Positions 17,922 to 26,650 of a stretch of 64,000 nt of DNA are shown here, piece by piece. The stretch comes from Bradyrhizobium retamae. Lineage in GTDB: Bacteria > Pseudomonadota > Alphaproteobacteria > Rhizobiales > Xanthobacteraceae. Both the position numbers and the translations under genes were made by a program. The notes below the pieces were generated by a model, which was given only the letters and a program-made list of their open reading frames with translations, was not told the DNA's origin and searched no databases. The stretch lies in NCBI RefSeq assembly GCF_001440415.1, contig NZ_LLYA01000214.1:172647-236646 (forward strand), written 5' to 3'. How positions within the stretch are numbered: position 1 is the stretch's first letter; the number at the start of each line of letters is the position of its first letter.

Positions 17922-18700
17922 GCCAGTTTCCACGGAAACAGCCAGGCGTTGAAGGCCTTGAACAGGAAGTCCGACACCAGCCCGATCAGACCGATGACGA
18001 TGATGCCGAAGATAATCTGGCCGGTGTTGAGCAGGGCCTGGCTGTCCGTGATCATATGGCCGATGCCCGACGATGAGCCGATCAGCTCGGCTACGATGAC
18101 GTAGGTCCACGCCCAGCCGAGTACGAGCCGAAGGATCTCCGCGACCTCGGGCGCGGAGGAGGGCAGCAGCACCCGGTTGATGATGCCGCGGTCGCTGGCG
18201 CCAAGCGTGTACGCGGCTTCAACGAGGTCGCGCCTGGTGTTTCCGACTGTCACTGTGACCATCAGAATGATCTGGAAGACCGAACCGATGAAAATGACCA
18301 GGAGCTTCTGCAGCTCGCCAATGCCGGCCCACAGGATCAACAGCGGGATAAAGGCCGAGGCGGGCAGGTAGCGGGCAAACGAGACGAACGGCTCCAGTAA
18401 AGCTTCGATCGGCTTGTAGGCTCCCATCAGAACGCCGAGCGGCACAGCGATGATGGCCGCCAGCACAAAGCCGCCGACTACACGCCAGATCGTCATGCCG
18501 ATGTCGAACAGGAAGCCGTGCTTTGTCAGCAGCTCCCAACCTTCCTGCAGCATCGTCAGCGGGTTGGCGAGGAACGTCTTGGAGACATAACCGCCGAAGG
18601 TCGCCCAACCCCACACGGCAACGAAAAGCACGAAGAACGCCAGGCCATAGGCCGCGCGCTGCCTCGATGTCACGGGATCCAGGGGACGTATCACAGGCAT
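17918..18700 (-). CDS. ABC transporter permease, nitrate/sulfonate/taurine type
   Basis: 260 residues with about six membrane helices. The cytoplasmic EAA loop (EAAYTLGASDRGIINRVLLPSS) contacts the ATPase. The class is SsuC/TauC. It overlaps the ATPase gene by 4 bases and follows the binding-protein gene after 80 bases. Confidence 0.87.
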   Translation of the reverse strand: MPVIRPLDPVTSRQRAAYGLAFFVLFVAVWGWATFGGYVSKTFLANPLTMLQEGWELLTKHGFLFDIGMTIWRVVGGFVLAAIIAVPLGVLMGAYKPIEALLEPFVSFARYLPASAFIPLLILWAGIGELQKLLVIFIGSVFQIILMVTVTVGNTRRDLVEAAYTLGASDRGIINRVLLPSSAPEVAEILRLVLGWAWTYVIVAELIGSSSGIGHMITDSQALLNTGQIIFGIIVIGLIGLVSDFLFKAFNAWLFPWKLA

Positions 18701-18780
18701 ATCCTAAAAGGCTGTGCGGTTTATCGCCGTCGTCCCGCTCTCATGACCGAAAGCGGGACTGGCGCGGCACGCACACAAAA

Positions 18781-19725
18781 CTACTTGATGAAGCTCGCGT
18801 CGTAGAGGTCGTCGATCTTCGGAACCGATTTGATGATGCCGATCTCGAGCAACAGGTCTGCAGCTTCCTTGTTGAAGGTCAGAAATTCGCCCGCGAAGAA
18901 TTTCTGGTTCGCGGCTTTGTCCTGCCAGCGCAGGAATTTGGCCGAGTTGCCGAATTGCTCGCCGGACTGTTTTACGTCGGCACCCATGATCTCGTACGAT
19001 TTGGCCTGATCCTTCTCGATCAAGGCGATCGCCTCGAAATAGCTGTCGGCCAGCGCCTTGGCGGCTTTCGGGTTTTCAGTCAGGAATTTCGGCGTGCAGC
19101 CGAACGTGTCCATGACCATCGGATAGTCGAGCGTGGTGGCGATGATCTTGCCCTTGTCCGGCGCCGCGCGCACCGTCGAGAGGTAAGGCTCATAGGTCAT
19201 GGCCGCATCGTTCTGGCCGGAAACGAATGCCTGTGCTGCCGCCGCCGGCTCCAGGTTCACGATCGTGACATCCTTGACCGAAAGCCCGTTCTTCTTGAGC
19301 ATCCAGGCCAAAGCAAAATAGGGCGAGGTGCCGGGCGCGGACGCGGCAACCGTCTTGCCCTTGAGGTCCTTGATCGAGGCGATATTGTTTCGCGTTGCCA
19401 TGCCGTCGGCGCCGTAGCTCTTGTCGAGCTGGAAGATCTGCTTGGTGGCGACGCCATTGGCATTCCAGGATATCCAGGTCTCGACAGTGGTCGCCGCGCA
19501 TTGGATGTCGCCCGACGCGATGGCGAGATGGCGGTCTTTCTGCGGGATCTTCTTGATCGTCACATCGAGCCCGTTCTTTTTGAAGATGCCGGCCTGATTT
19601 GCGAGCGTGAGCGGCGCGAAACCGGTCCATCCGGAAATGCCGATGCCGACCTTAACGTCCTGGGCGGCGGCCGGTGCGGCCACCAGGAGAGCGGCCGTTG
19701 CCGCGAAAATTCCAAAATTACGCAT
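18781..19725 (-). CDS. ABC transporter substrate-binding protein, SsuA/NMT1-like, in the hut locus
   Basis: 314 residues. A signal peptide ends at AAPAAAQ. The mature protein begins VKVGIGISGWTGFAPLTLANQ, as in SsuA/TauA/NMT1-type binding proteins, with VETWISWNAN and GTSPYFALAWML as ligand-cleft segments. It lies 98 bases downstream of hutC on the same strand. I infer a substrate of the histidine pathway. This transporter class more often carries sulfonates or pyrimidines, so the substrate is not settled. Confidence 0.82.
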   Translation of the reverse strand: MRNFGIFAATAALLVAAPAAAQDVKVGIGISGWTGFAPLTLANQAGIFKKNGLDVTIKKIPQKDRHLAIASGDIQCAATTVETWISWNANGVATKQIFQLDKSYGADGMATRNNIASIKDLKGKTVAASAPGTSPYFALAWMLKKNGLSVKDVTIVNLEPAAAAQAFVSGQNDAAMTYEPYLSTVRAAPDKGKIIATTLDYPMVMDTFGCTPKFLTENPKAAKALADSYFEAIALIEKDQAKSYEIMGADVKQSGEQFGNSAKFLRWQDKAANQKFFAGEFLTFNKEAADLLLEIGIIKSVPKIDDLYDASFIK

Positions 19726-19823
19726 GGCTGTATCCCTTTTGCTGGTTCATGGTCTTCATGCTGGTTGCGGCGAAGCTGTAGCCAAAACTGCTGCATAGCT
19801 TGTGCCAGGTCTTGCGTGCATTG

Positions 19824-20576
19824 CTATCCCTCCAAGCCTCCCTTGAAGCGAGCAATCAGTTTATGGGACTCGCCCGGATAGAGCAGGCGCACGGCCGTGA
19901 GCGGCCGGGCGCTGCGCCAGGTGTGCCGGTCGATCACTAGGCAGGGGGCTCCGATCGCGATATCCAGCGCCGCCGCGGCCTGTTCGTCAGCCACGATGGC
20001 GCTGATCGAATGCTCGGCTTCCGTCCATGGCACATGGTGCAGCAGCCACGAGCCGGGCGGCTCGGCCGCAAAATCCGCCGCAGCCGCTTCGGGCACGGCG
20101 TCAAGATCGATCAGCCTGTCCTCGATGGCGAACGGCACGCCGTCGGCGCTGTGACGGCATGCAATCGCGATCACCTTTCCGGTTTTCCCCGCGCCAAGGC
20201 GGGCACGGTCGGTGGCGTTTGCAGTGCGCCGCGAGCACTGGATCAACTCGTAGCCGTAACTGCGGCCGAGTGCGTTTATCTCCGCGCGGATATCGGCGAT
20301 CTTGAGCACCGCTGACAGAAATGTAGGACGCCGGACAAAGCTGCCGGCCTTGCGCCGCCGCTCGATGAGATCGGCTTGCGCAAGTTCCGACAGCGCCTTG
20401 CTCACCGTCATGCGCGAGCAGCCGTAGCGCGACATCAGCTCGTGCTCGAACGGGATGCGGTGACCGGGCGGCCATTCTCCGGTCAGGATGCGGCGCTCGA
20501 TGTCGATCCGGATCTGCTTGTACAGCGTCGGCTTGTCGGCCGATTGGAGTTTGCCGCGATCGGTTGCGAGACTCAT
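19824..20576 (-). CDS. hutC: histidine utilization repressor, GntR/HutC family
   Basis: 250 residues. The N-terminal winged helix (LYKQIRIDIERRILTGEWPPG, then ELMSRYGCSRMTVSKALSEL) and C-terminal UTRA ligand domain (DIRAEINALGRSYGYEL ... GAPCLVIDRHTWRS) are those of HutC, which releases DNA on binding urocanate. The start overlaps the hutF stop by 4 bases, so repressor and enzyme are coupled. It is expected to bind the palindrome at 21969-21982 and repress both divergent hut operons, including itself. Confidence 0.92.
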   Translation of the reverse strand: MSLATDRGKLQSADKPTLYKQIRIDIERRILTGEWPPGHRIPFEHELMSRYGCSRMTVSKALSELAQADLIERRRKAGSFVRRPTFLSAVLKIADIRAEINALGRSYGYELIQCSRRTANATDRARLGAGKTGKVIAIACRHSADGVPFAIEDRLIDLDAVPEAAAADFAAEPPGSWLLHHVPWTEAEHSISAIVADEQAAAALDIAIGAPCLVIDRHTWRSARPLTAVRLLYPGESHKLIARFKGGLEG

Positions 20577-21931
20577 GCCACGAGCCTCCGCACCGCTGCG
20601 TTGAACGTGTCGCGCGCGCTCTCGCGGAGCCGATGACGCCCATGCTCGACGACCTTGGTGCCGCCGGCCCAGACCGTGTCGACGGCACCTGCGCCTGCTG
20701 CAAAAATCCAGCCGTCGAGGACGGCATCCCCCCGACGCCCGGCAAGCGAGGGATGGGTGTTGTCGAGAATTACGATGTCGGCGCGTGCACCGGCCTGGAG
20801 GCCAGCACTTGGCTGTGCAAGGGCCTGGGTCCCGCCGGTAAGCGCGGCGTCGAACAGCGCGCGGCCGGTCGACAGGCCGGGACCGCCGGACAGCACATTG
20901 CGCTCACGGTGTTTCAAGCGCTGGCCATATTCGAGCTGACGCAGTTCGTCGGTGGCGCCCACCAGTACGTTGGAGTCGGTCCCGATGCCGAACCGCCCAC
21001 TGGCATCGAGGAATTCGCGGGCCCGAAAAATGCCGTCGCCAAGGCTCGCTTCGGTGACCGGGCAGAGCCCGGCGACCGCACCGCTTCTTGCAAGCGCGGT
21101 GGTTTCCGCTTCGGTCATATGGGTCGCATGGATCAGGCACCAGCGCTGATCGACGGACGCATGTTCGAGCAGCCACTCAACCGGCCGCCGGCCCGACCAG
21201 GCGATGCATTCCTCGACTTCCCTGGTCTGTTCGGCGGCATGGATATGTATCGGCCCGGCTTCGGCCAATGGCGCGATGGCCGCTAATTCGTCAGGCGTCA
21301 CGGCGCGCAGGCTGTGCGGGGCGATGCCGATATTGGCTCCCGGCAGCGTGCGGACGGCTGTCCGTGTGGCGTCAGTCAGCTTGGCAAACTGATCGACCGA
21401 GCAGATGAACCGGCGCTGGCCGGCATGTGGTGCCGCTCCGCCGAACGAGCCGTGTGCATAGAAACTCGGCAGCAGCGTCAGCCCGATGCCGGAGATTTCG
21501 GCGGCCCGCGCAATTCGCGTCGCCATCTCCGCAGGGTTGGTGTAGGGCGCGCCGTCGTGGTCGTGATGGAGATAGTGGAATTCGCCGACGCGCGTATAGC
21601 CTTGCTCGAGCATCTCGACATACAGCAGCGCGGCGACGGCTTCGATGTCTTCCGGTGTCATTTCGAGCGCGAAGCGATACATCGTCTCGCGCCATGTCCA
21701 GAACGTATCCGCGGAATTGCCGCGCGTTTCGGCGAGCCCCGCCATGCCACGCTGGAACGCATGGCTATGCAGGCTCGCTATGCCCGGAATCGCCAGCTTG
21801 TAGCGCTCGTCATGCGGTCCCGGCGCCACGCCGGTCGTAACCTTGGTGATGGTCTGGTCCGCCACCACCACCTGCACGTCATCAGCCCACCCCGAGGGGA
21901 GCAGCGCTGATGCGAAATGCAGTGTCGACAT
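20573..21931 (-). CDS. hutF: formimidoylglutamate deiminase
   Basis: 452 residues from ATG 21931. It is an amidohydrolase-superfamily metalloenzyme with the metal-binding motif SLHSHAFQRGMAG, then GIAPHSLRAV, HIHAAEQ and WCLIHATH. It converts N-formimino-L-glutamate to N-formyl-L-glutamate and ammonia, the HutF branch of histidine breakdown, which needs HutG to release formate. No hutG is in this window. It is the first gene of the leftward hut transcript. An upstream non-ATG start at 21961 is possible but would run into the operator side. Confidence 0.92.
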   Translation of the reverse strand: MSTLHFASALLPSGWADDVQVVVADQTITKVTTGVAPGPHDERYKLAIPGIASLHSHAFQRGMAGLAETRGNSADTFWTWRETMYRFALEMTPEDIEAVAALLYVEMLEQGYTRVGEFHYLHHDHDGAPYTNPAEMATRIARAAEISGIGLTLLPSFYAHGSFGGAAPHAGQRRFICSVDQFAKLTDATRTAVRTLPGANIGIAPHSLRAVTPDELAAIAPLAEAGPIHIHAAEQTREVEECIAWSGRRPVEWLLEHASVDQRWCLIHATHMTEAETTALARSGAVAGLCPVTEASLGDGIFRAREFLDASGRFGIGTDSNVLVGATDELRQLEYGQRLKHRERNVLSGGPGLSTGRALFDAALTGGTQALAQPSAGLQAGARADIVILDNTHPSLAGRRGDAVLDGWIFAAGAGAVDTVWAGGTKVVEHGRHRLRESARDTFNAAVRRLVA

Positions 21932-21968
21932 GTTTCGAAACCGGCTGGACAGAACACCCACGCGATTT

Positions 21969-21982
21969 TATGTATAGACATA
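21969..21982. promoter_or_regulatory. probable HutC operator between divergent hut operons
   Basis: TATGT-ATAG-ACATA, a 14-base element with perfect 5-base arms. It is 37 bases from the hutF start and 36 bases from the hutI start, almost exactly central, so one bound repressor could close both promoters. Confidence 0.65.
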
Positions 21983-22018
21983 TAGAGACGTCAAGCTCCT
22001 GCCTTTGAGGAGAGCTGA

Positions 22019-23233
22019 ATGGCCGAGCGCTTCGATCGAGTCTGGCTCAACGCCCGGCTCGCCACGGTCCGGGAGGATCTGCCCGAACTGGGTGTGATCG
22101 AGGACGGCCTAATCGCCGCGCACGACGGCCGCATCGCGTTCGCCGGTAGCCGTTCCGATTTTCCATCGGACGCCGATGCGATCGAGTGGATCGATTGCGC
22201 GGGGCGCTGGATCACGCCGGGACTGGTGGATTGTCACACCCATCTGGTTTTTGGCGGAAACCGCGCCCATGAGTTCGAACTGCGGCTGCAGGGAGCGAGC
22301 TACGAAGAGATCGCGCGTGCAGGCGGCGGCATTGTCTCCACCGTTGCGGCGACGCGGGCGTCCAGTGAGGCCGAGCTTGTTGCCGACGCGCTGCCAAGGC
22401 TCGATGCCCTGATCGGCGAGGGCGTGACGACGCTGGAGATCAAATCCGGCTACGGGCTCGATACCGAAACCGAAATGCGTCAGCTCTCAGCGGCGCGCGC
22501 GCTGGGTGACAAGAGGCCGGTCGCCATCAAGACGACGTTTCTTGGTGCGCATGCGACGCCTCCGGAAGCTGACGGTGACAAGGATCGGTATATCGATCTT
22601 GTCTGCCGCGAGATGTTGCCGGCGGTGGCGCAGGCCGGATTGGCCGACGCCGTCGATGCCTTCATGGAAGGCATTGCGTTTTCGGGAGAGCAGACGGCAC
22701 GGGTGTTCCGCGCGGCAACGGCGCTTGGATTGCCAGTCAAGCTGCATGCGGATCAGCTCTCGAATCTCGGCGGCGCCGCGCTAGCTGCGGAATTCGCGGC
22801 GTTGTCGGCCGATCATCTGGAGCACACCGATGATGCCGGCGCCGCGGCGATGGCGCGGGCAGGGACGGTCGCCGTGCTGCTGCCGGGCGCGTTCTACTTT
22901 ATTCGCGAGACGATGAAGCCGCCGATCGAACTATTCCGCGCCCACGGCGTCAACATGGCACTTGCGACCGACTGCAATCCCGGCAGTTCGCCGCTGACGT
23001 CGCTTCTCCTGGCAATGAATATGGGCGCAACGCTGTTCCGGCTGACCGTTGCCGAATGCCTCGCTGGCGTAACGCGGGAAGGTGCGCGCGCACTCGGAAT
23101 TCTCGGCGAGACAGGAACGCTCCAGGCGGGCAAATGGTGTGATCTTGCGATCTGGGAGATCGAGCGACCGGCCGAGCTCGTGTACCGGATCGGCTTTAAT
23201 CCGTTGCATAGCCGGGTGTGGAGGGGACAGTGA
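22019..23233 (+). CDS. hutI: imidazolonepropionase
   Basis: 404 residues. An amidohydrolase with DCHTHLVFGGNRAHEFELR (metal His-x-His and substrate-binding Arg), KSGYGLDTETE, TFLGAHATPPE, KLHADQLSNLGG and ATDCNPGSSP. It opens 4-imidazolone-5-propionate to N-formimino-L-glutamate, the substrate of HutF across the divergent promoter. GAGGAGAG lies upstream of ATG 22019. The stop overlaps the hutH start. Confidence 0.95.
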   Translation: MAERFDRVWLNARLATVREDLPELGVIEDGLIAAHDGRIAFAGSRSDFPSDADAIEWIDCAGRWITPGLVDCHTHLVFGGNRAHEFELRLQGASYEEIARAGGGIVSTVAATRASSEAELVADALPRLDALIGEGVTTLEIKSGYGLDTETEMRQLSAARALGDKRPVAIKTTFLGAHATPPEADGDKDRYIDLVCREMLPAVAQAGLADAVDAFMEGIAFSGEQTARVFRAATALGLPVKLHADQLSNLGGAALAAEFAALSADHLEHTDDAGAAAMARAGTVAVLLPGAFYFIRETMKPPIELFRAHGVNMALATDCNPGSSPLTSLLLAMNMGATLFRLTVAECLAGVTREGARALGILGETGTLQAGKWCDLAIWEIERPAELVYRIGFNPLHSRVWRGQ

Positions 23234-24807
23234 GCCGCCCCGACGCCTGCATTGTGGTTTCGCCTGGGAGGGTCAGCCTCGACGATCTGGCGCAAGTCCT
23301 GGCCGGCGCTCCGGTCGTGCTCGACCCATCGTTCTGGCCGCGCGTTGAGGCTGCATCGGCGATTGTTGCGGCGGCCGCGCGTGCGGAAGCCCCAGCGTAC
23401 GGCATCAATACCGGATTTGGAAAACTTGCGTCGAAACGGATTGCTGCCGACCAGACGGCGCTGCTGCAGCACAATCTCATTGTGTCGCATTGCTGCGGGG
23501 TAGGGCCGCCGACGCCGGAGCCGATCGTTCGTCTGATGATGGCGCTGAAAATCGTCTCGCTCGGGCGAGGCGCATCGGGCGTGCGCCGCGAAATCATCGA
23601 GCAGCTCCAGGCCATGCTGGCGAAGGGCATCTGTCCGCTGGTGCCACAGCAGGGATCGGTCGGAGCCTCCGGCGATCTGGCGCCGCTCGCGCATATGACG
23701 GCGGTCATGATCGGCGAGGGGCAGGCGCTGGTCGGCGGAAGCGCTGTGCCGGCCCGCGATGCACTGGCCGCCGCCGGTCTTGCGCCGGTGGCGCTCGGTC
23801 CAAAGGAAGGCCTTGCTCTGATCAATGGCACGCAGTTTTCGACGGCCTATGCCGTTTCCGGTTTGTTGCGTGCCCATAGCCTCGTCAACGCGGCGTTGGT
23901 GACCGGCGCCTTGTCGGTCGATGCGGCGATGGCGTCGACGGCGCCGTTTCGTCCTGAGATCCAGCAATTGCGCGGACATGCCGGGCAAATCGCCTCCGGC
24001 GCGACACTGACGGCGTTGCTCGATGGTAGCGATATCCGCATGTCGCATCTCGAAGGCGATGAGCGCGTGCAGGATCCTTATTGCCTGCGCTGCCAGCCCC
24101 AGGTCGCCGGCGCCGCGCTCGATTTGCTGACGCAAGCCGCCCGCACGCTGACGATCGAAGCGAACGCCGTCACCGATAACCCGCTGGTCCTGGTCGAGAC
24201 GGGAGAGATCGTCTCGGGTGGCAATTTCCACGCGGAGCCGGTCGCTTTTGCTGCCGACCAGATTGCGCTGGCGCTGTCCGAGATCGGGGCGATCAGCGAA
24301 CGACGCATCGCGACTCTCGTCGATCCCACGCTCAACTTCGGCCTGCCGCCGTTCCTGACTCCCGATCCCGGCCTCAACTCCGGCTTCATGATCGCCGAAG
24401 TGACGGCAGCCGCGCTCTATGCGGAGAATAAACAGCGCGCCACGGCCTGCTCGATCGACTCGACGCCGACCAGCGCCAACCAGGAAGATCACGTGTCGAT
24501 GGCCGCACACGCGGCGCGCCGCTTGTCTGACATGGCGGACAATCTCGCCATCATCCTCGGCATTGAGCTATTGGTTGCGGCGCAAGGTATCGGGCTGCGA
24601 GCTCCGCATTCGACCAGTCCCGCGCTTGCGGCCGTCATTGTAGCCCTGCGCGAGCAGGTGCCGGCGCTGGGCAGCGATCGCTACATGGCCGATGACCTCG
24701 CGAAGGCAACGGCGCTGGTTGAAGCCGGCGCGCTGCCGACGGCCGCTATGTCGGTACTTGAGAGTAACCCGTTTCCAATCCTTGCCGAGAGAGGCTCTTT
24801 GTCATGA
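23230..24807 (+). CDS. hutH: histidine ammonia-lyase
   Basis: 525 residues from GTG 23230, whose GTGA overlaps the hutI stop and which has GGAGGGG just upstream. The self-forming MIO electrophile triad Ala146-Ser147-Gly148 lies in GSVGASGDLAPLAHM. Other conserved stretches are YGINTGFGKLA and QEDHVSMAAHAARRL. It deaminates L-histidine to urocanate. The family is 500-530 residues, so the gene is full length. The stop overlaps the hutU start by 4 bases. Confidence 0.95.
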   Translation: MSRPDACIVVSPGRVSLDDLAQVLAGAPVVLDPSFWPRVEAASAIVAAAARAEAPAYGINTGFGKLASKRIAADQTALLQHNLIVSHCCGVGPPTPEPIVRLMMALKIVSLGRGASGVRREIIEQLQAMLAKGICPLVPQQGSVGASGDLAPLAHMTAVMIGEGQALVGGSAVPARDALAAAGLAPVALGPKEGLALINGTQFSTAYAVSGLLRAHSLVNAALVTGALSVDAAMASTAPFRPEIQQLRGHAGQIASGATLTALLDGSDIRMSHLEGDERVQDPYCLRCQPQVAGAALDLLTQAARTLTIEANAVTDNPLVLVETGEIVSGGNFHAEPVAFAADQIALALSEIGAISERRIATLVDPTLNFGLPPFLTPDPGLNSGFMIAEVTAAALYAENKQRATACSIDSTPTSANQEDHVSMAAHAARRLSDMADNLAIILGIELLVAAQGIGLRAPHSTSPALAAVIVALREQVPALGSDRYMADDLAKATALVEAGALPTAAMSVLESNPFPILAERGSLS

Positions 24808-26474
24808 ACCGCCGACTGGACAACGATCGCATAATCCGGGCGCCCCACGGGTCAGAGATCAGCGCCAAGAGCTGGCTGACGGAAGCGCCGCTCCGAATGC
24901 TGATGAACAATCTTGATCCCGACGTTGCCGAACGGCCGAGCGAACTCGTTGTCTATGGCGGAATCGGCCGTGCCGCCCGTGACTGGGACAGCTTTGACCG
25001 GATCGTCGCATCGCTGCGCAAGCTCGAAGGCGACCAGACGCTGGTGGTGCAGTCGGGCAAGCCGGTCGGAATTTTCCGCACCCATGCCGATGCACCGCGC
25101 GTGCTGATCGCGAACTCGAATCTGGTGCCTCACTGGGCGACGCTCGATCACTTCAATGAACTCGACAAGCAGGGGCTGATGATGTTCGGCCAGATGACAG
25201 CCGGATCGTGGATCTACATCGGCAGCCAGGGCATCGTGCAGGGGACGTACGAAACGTTTGTCGAAGTGGGGCGACGTCATTACGGCGGCGACCTCGCGGG
25301 CAAGTGGATCTTGACGGCGGGTCTAGGCGGGATGGGCGGCGCGCAGCCGCTGGCCGCGACCATGGCCGAGGCGTCGATGCTTGCGATCGAATGCCAGCCG
25401 AGCCGCATCGAGATGCGGTTGCGCACGGGTTACCTCGACCGGCAGGCAAGCTCGCTTGACGAGGCGCTCGCGATCATGACGGAGGCGAAGCAGAACAAGA
25501 AGCCGGTCTCCGTCGGCCTGCTTGGCAATGCCGCCGAACTCTTTCCCGAGCTGGTGCGCCGCGGCGTCAGGCCGGACATCGTTACCGACCAGACCAGCGC
25601 GCACGATCCGATCAACGGCTATTTGCCGAAAGGATGGACGCTTGCCGAGTGGGAATCGAAACGCGAGGCCGATCCGAAAGCGGTTGAAGTCGCGGCCAAG
25701 ACCTCCATGGTCGGCCATGTCCAGGCCATGCTGGATTTCCACGCACAAAGCATTCCCACGCTCGACTATGGCAACAACATCCGCCAGATGGCGAAGGACA
25801 TGGGATTGAAGAACGCGTTCGATTTCCCCGGCTTCGTACCGGCCTACATCCGTCCGCTGTTCTGCCGCGGCGTCGGCCCGTTCCGGTGGGCGGCGCTCTC
25901 GGGCGATCCCGAAGACATTTTCCGGACCGACGCCAAGGTCAAGGAGCTGATGCCTGATGACAAGCATCTGCACAACTGGCTCGACATGGCGAAAGCACGG
26001 ATCAAGTTCCAGGGGCTGCCGGCACGAATCTGCTGGGTCGGTCTGGGCGATCGCCACCGGCTCGGCATGGCGTTCAATGACATGGTAGCGCGCGGCGAAC
26101 TGAAGGCGCCGATCGTCATCGGCCGCGATCATCTCGACAGCGGCTCGGTTGCGAGCCCGAACCGCGAAACCGAAGCGATGCGCGATGGCTCGGATGCAGT
26201 GTCGGACTGGCCGCTGCTCAATGCGCTGCTCAATTGTGCCAGCGGGGCCACCTGGGTCTCGATACATCATGGCGGCGGCGTCGGGATCGGCTATTCGCAA
26301 CACGCCGGCATGGTTATTGTCGCCGACGGAACGCCCGAGGCGGCGCGTCGACTTGAACGCGTGTTGTGGAATGATCCGGCATCGGGCGTCATGCGTCATG
26401 CCGACGCCGGCTATGAAAACGCGATTGCATGTGCCCGCGCCAACGGGCTCGATCTGCCCGGTCTGACGTTGTAG
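24804..26474 (+). CDS. hutU: urocanate hydratase
   Basis: 556 residues, the normal length. Urocanase features include YGGIGRAARDWDSFD, FGQMTAGSWIYIGSQGI, the NAD-binding TAGLGGMGGAQPLA, DQTSAHDPINGY with FCRGVGPFRWAALSGD, and HHGGGVGIGYSQHAG near the C-terminus. It converts urocanate to imidazolone propionate using tightly bound NAD+. It is the last gene of hutI-hutH-hutU, all joined by 4-base overlaps. Confidence 0.95.
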   Translation: MNRRLDNDRIIRAPHGSEISAKSWLTEAPLRMLMNNLDPDVAERPSELVVYGGIGRAARDWDSFDRIVASLRKLEGDQTLVVQSGKPVGIFRTHADAPRVLIANSNLVPHWATLDHFNELDKQGLMMFGQMTAGSWIYIGSQGIVQGTYETFVEVGRRHYGGDLAGKWILTAGLGGMGGAQPLAATMAEASMLAIECQPSRIEMRLRTGYLDRQASSLDEALAIMTEAKQNKKPVSVGLLGNAAELFPELVRRGVRPDIVTDQTSAHDPINGYLPKGWTLAEWESKREADPKAVEVAAKTSMVGHVQAMLDFHAQSIPTLDYGNNIRQMAKDMGLKNAFDFPGFVPAYIRPLFCRGVGPFRWAALSGDPEDIFRTDAKVKELMPDDKHLHNWLDMAKARIKFQGLPARICWVGLGDRHRLGMAFNDMVARGELKAPIVIGRDHLDSGSVASPNRETEAMRDGSDAVSDWPLLNALLNCASGATWVSIHHGGGVGIGYSQHAGMVIVADGTPEAARRLERVLWNDPASGVMRHADAGYENAIACARANGLDLPGLTL

Positions 26475-26523
26475 CGCTCCGGACTTTCTTGCGCCCGGTA
26501 TTTCCAGAGGGGAGGATTTCCTT

Positions 26524-26567
26524 CCTTGTTGTAAATACAGACAGTTTACCTATATAGTACTACAAGG
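26524..26567. promoter_or_regulatory. nested inverted repeats in front of the URC operon
   Basis: An outer pair CCTTGT (26524-26529) and ACAAGG (26562-26567) encloses an inner pair GTAAA (26531-26535) and TTTAC (26545-26549). The block lies 84 bases before the URC1 start and is the only structured element in the hutU-URC1 gap. It is probably an operator for a regulator encoded elsewhere, since no regulator gene is present in the URC block. Confidence 0.5.
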
Positions 26568-26650
26568 GTCGCTGACCCGCATAATTCATTTGGTTCTCCG
26601 GTCAGGCCCGTCATTCAGGCGGGCCGTTGCCGTTTTGGGACTACCGAACG

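Noticed and set aside
22894..24510. 538-codon minus-strand frame opposite hutI/hutH
   Set aside because: It is long only because of GC-rich codon shadowing of hutH; no domain is recognisable and it has high Arg/Gly content.
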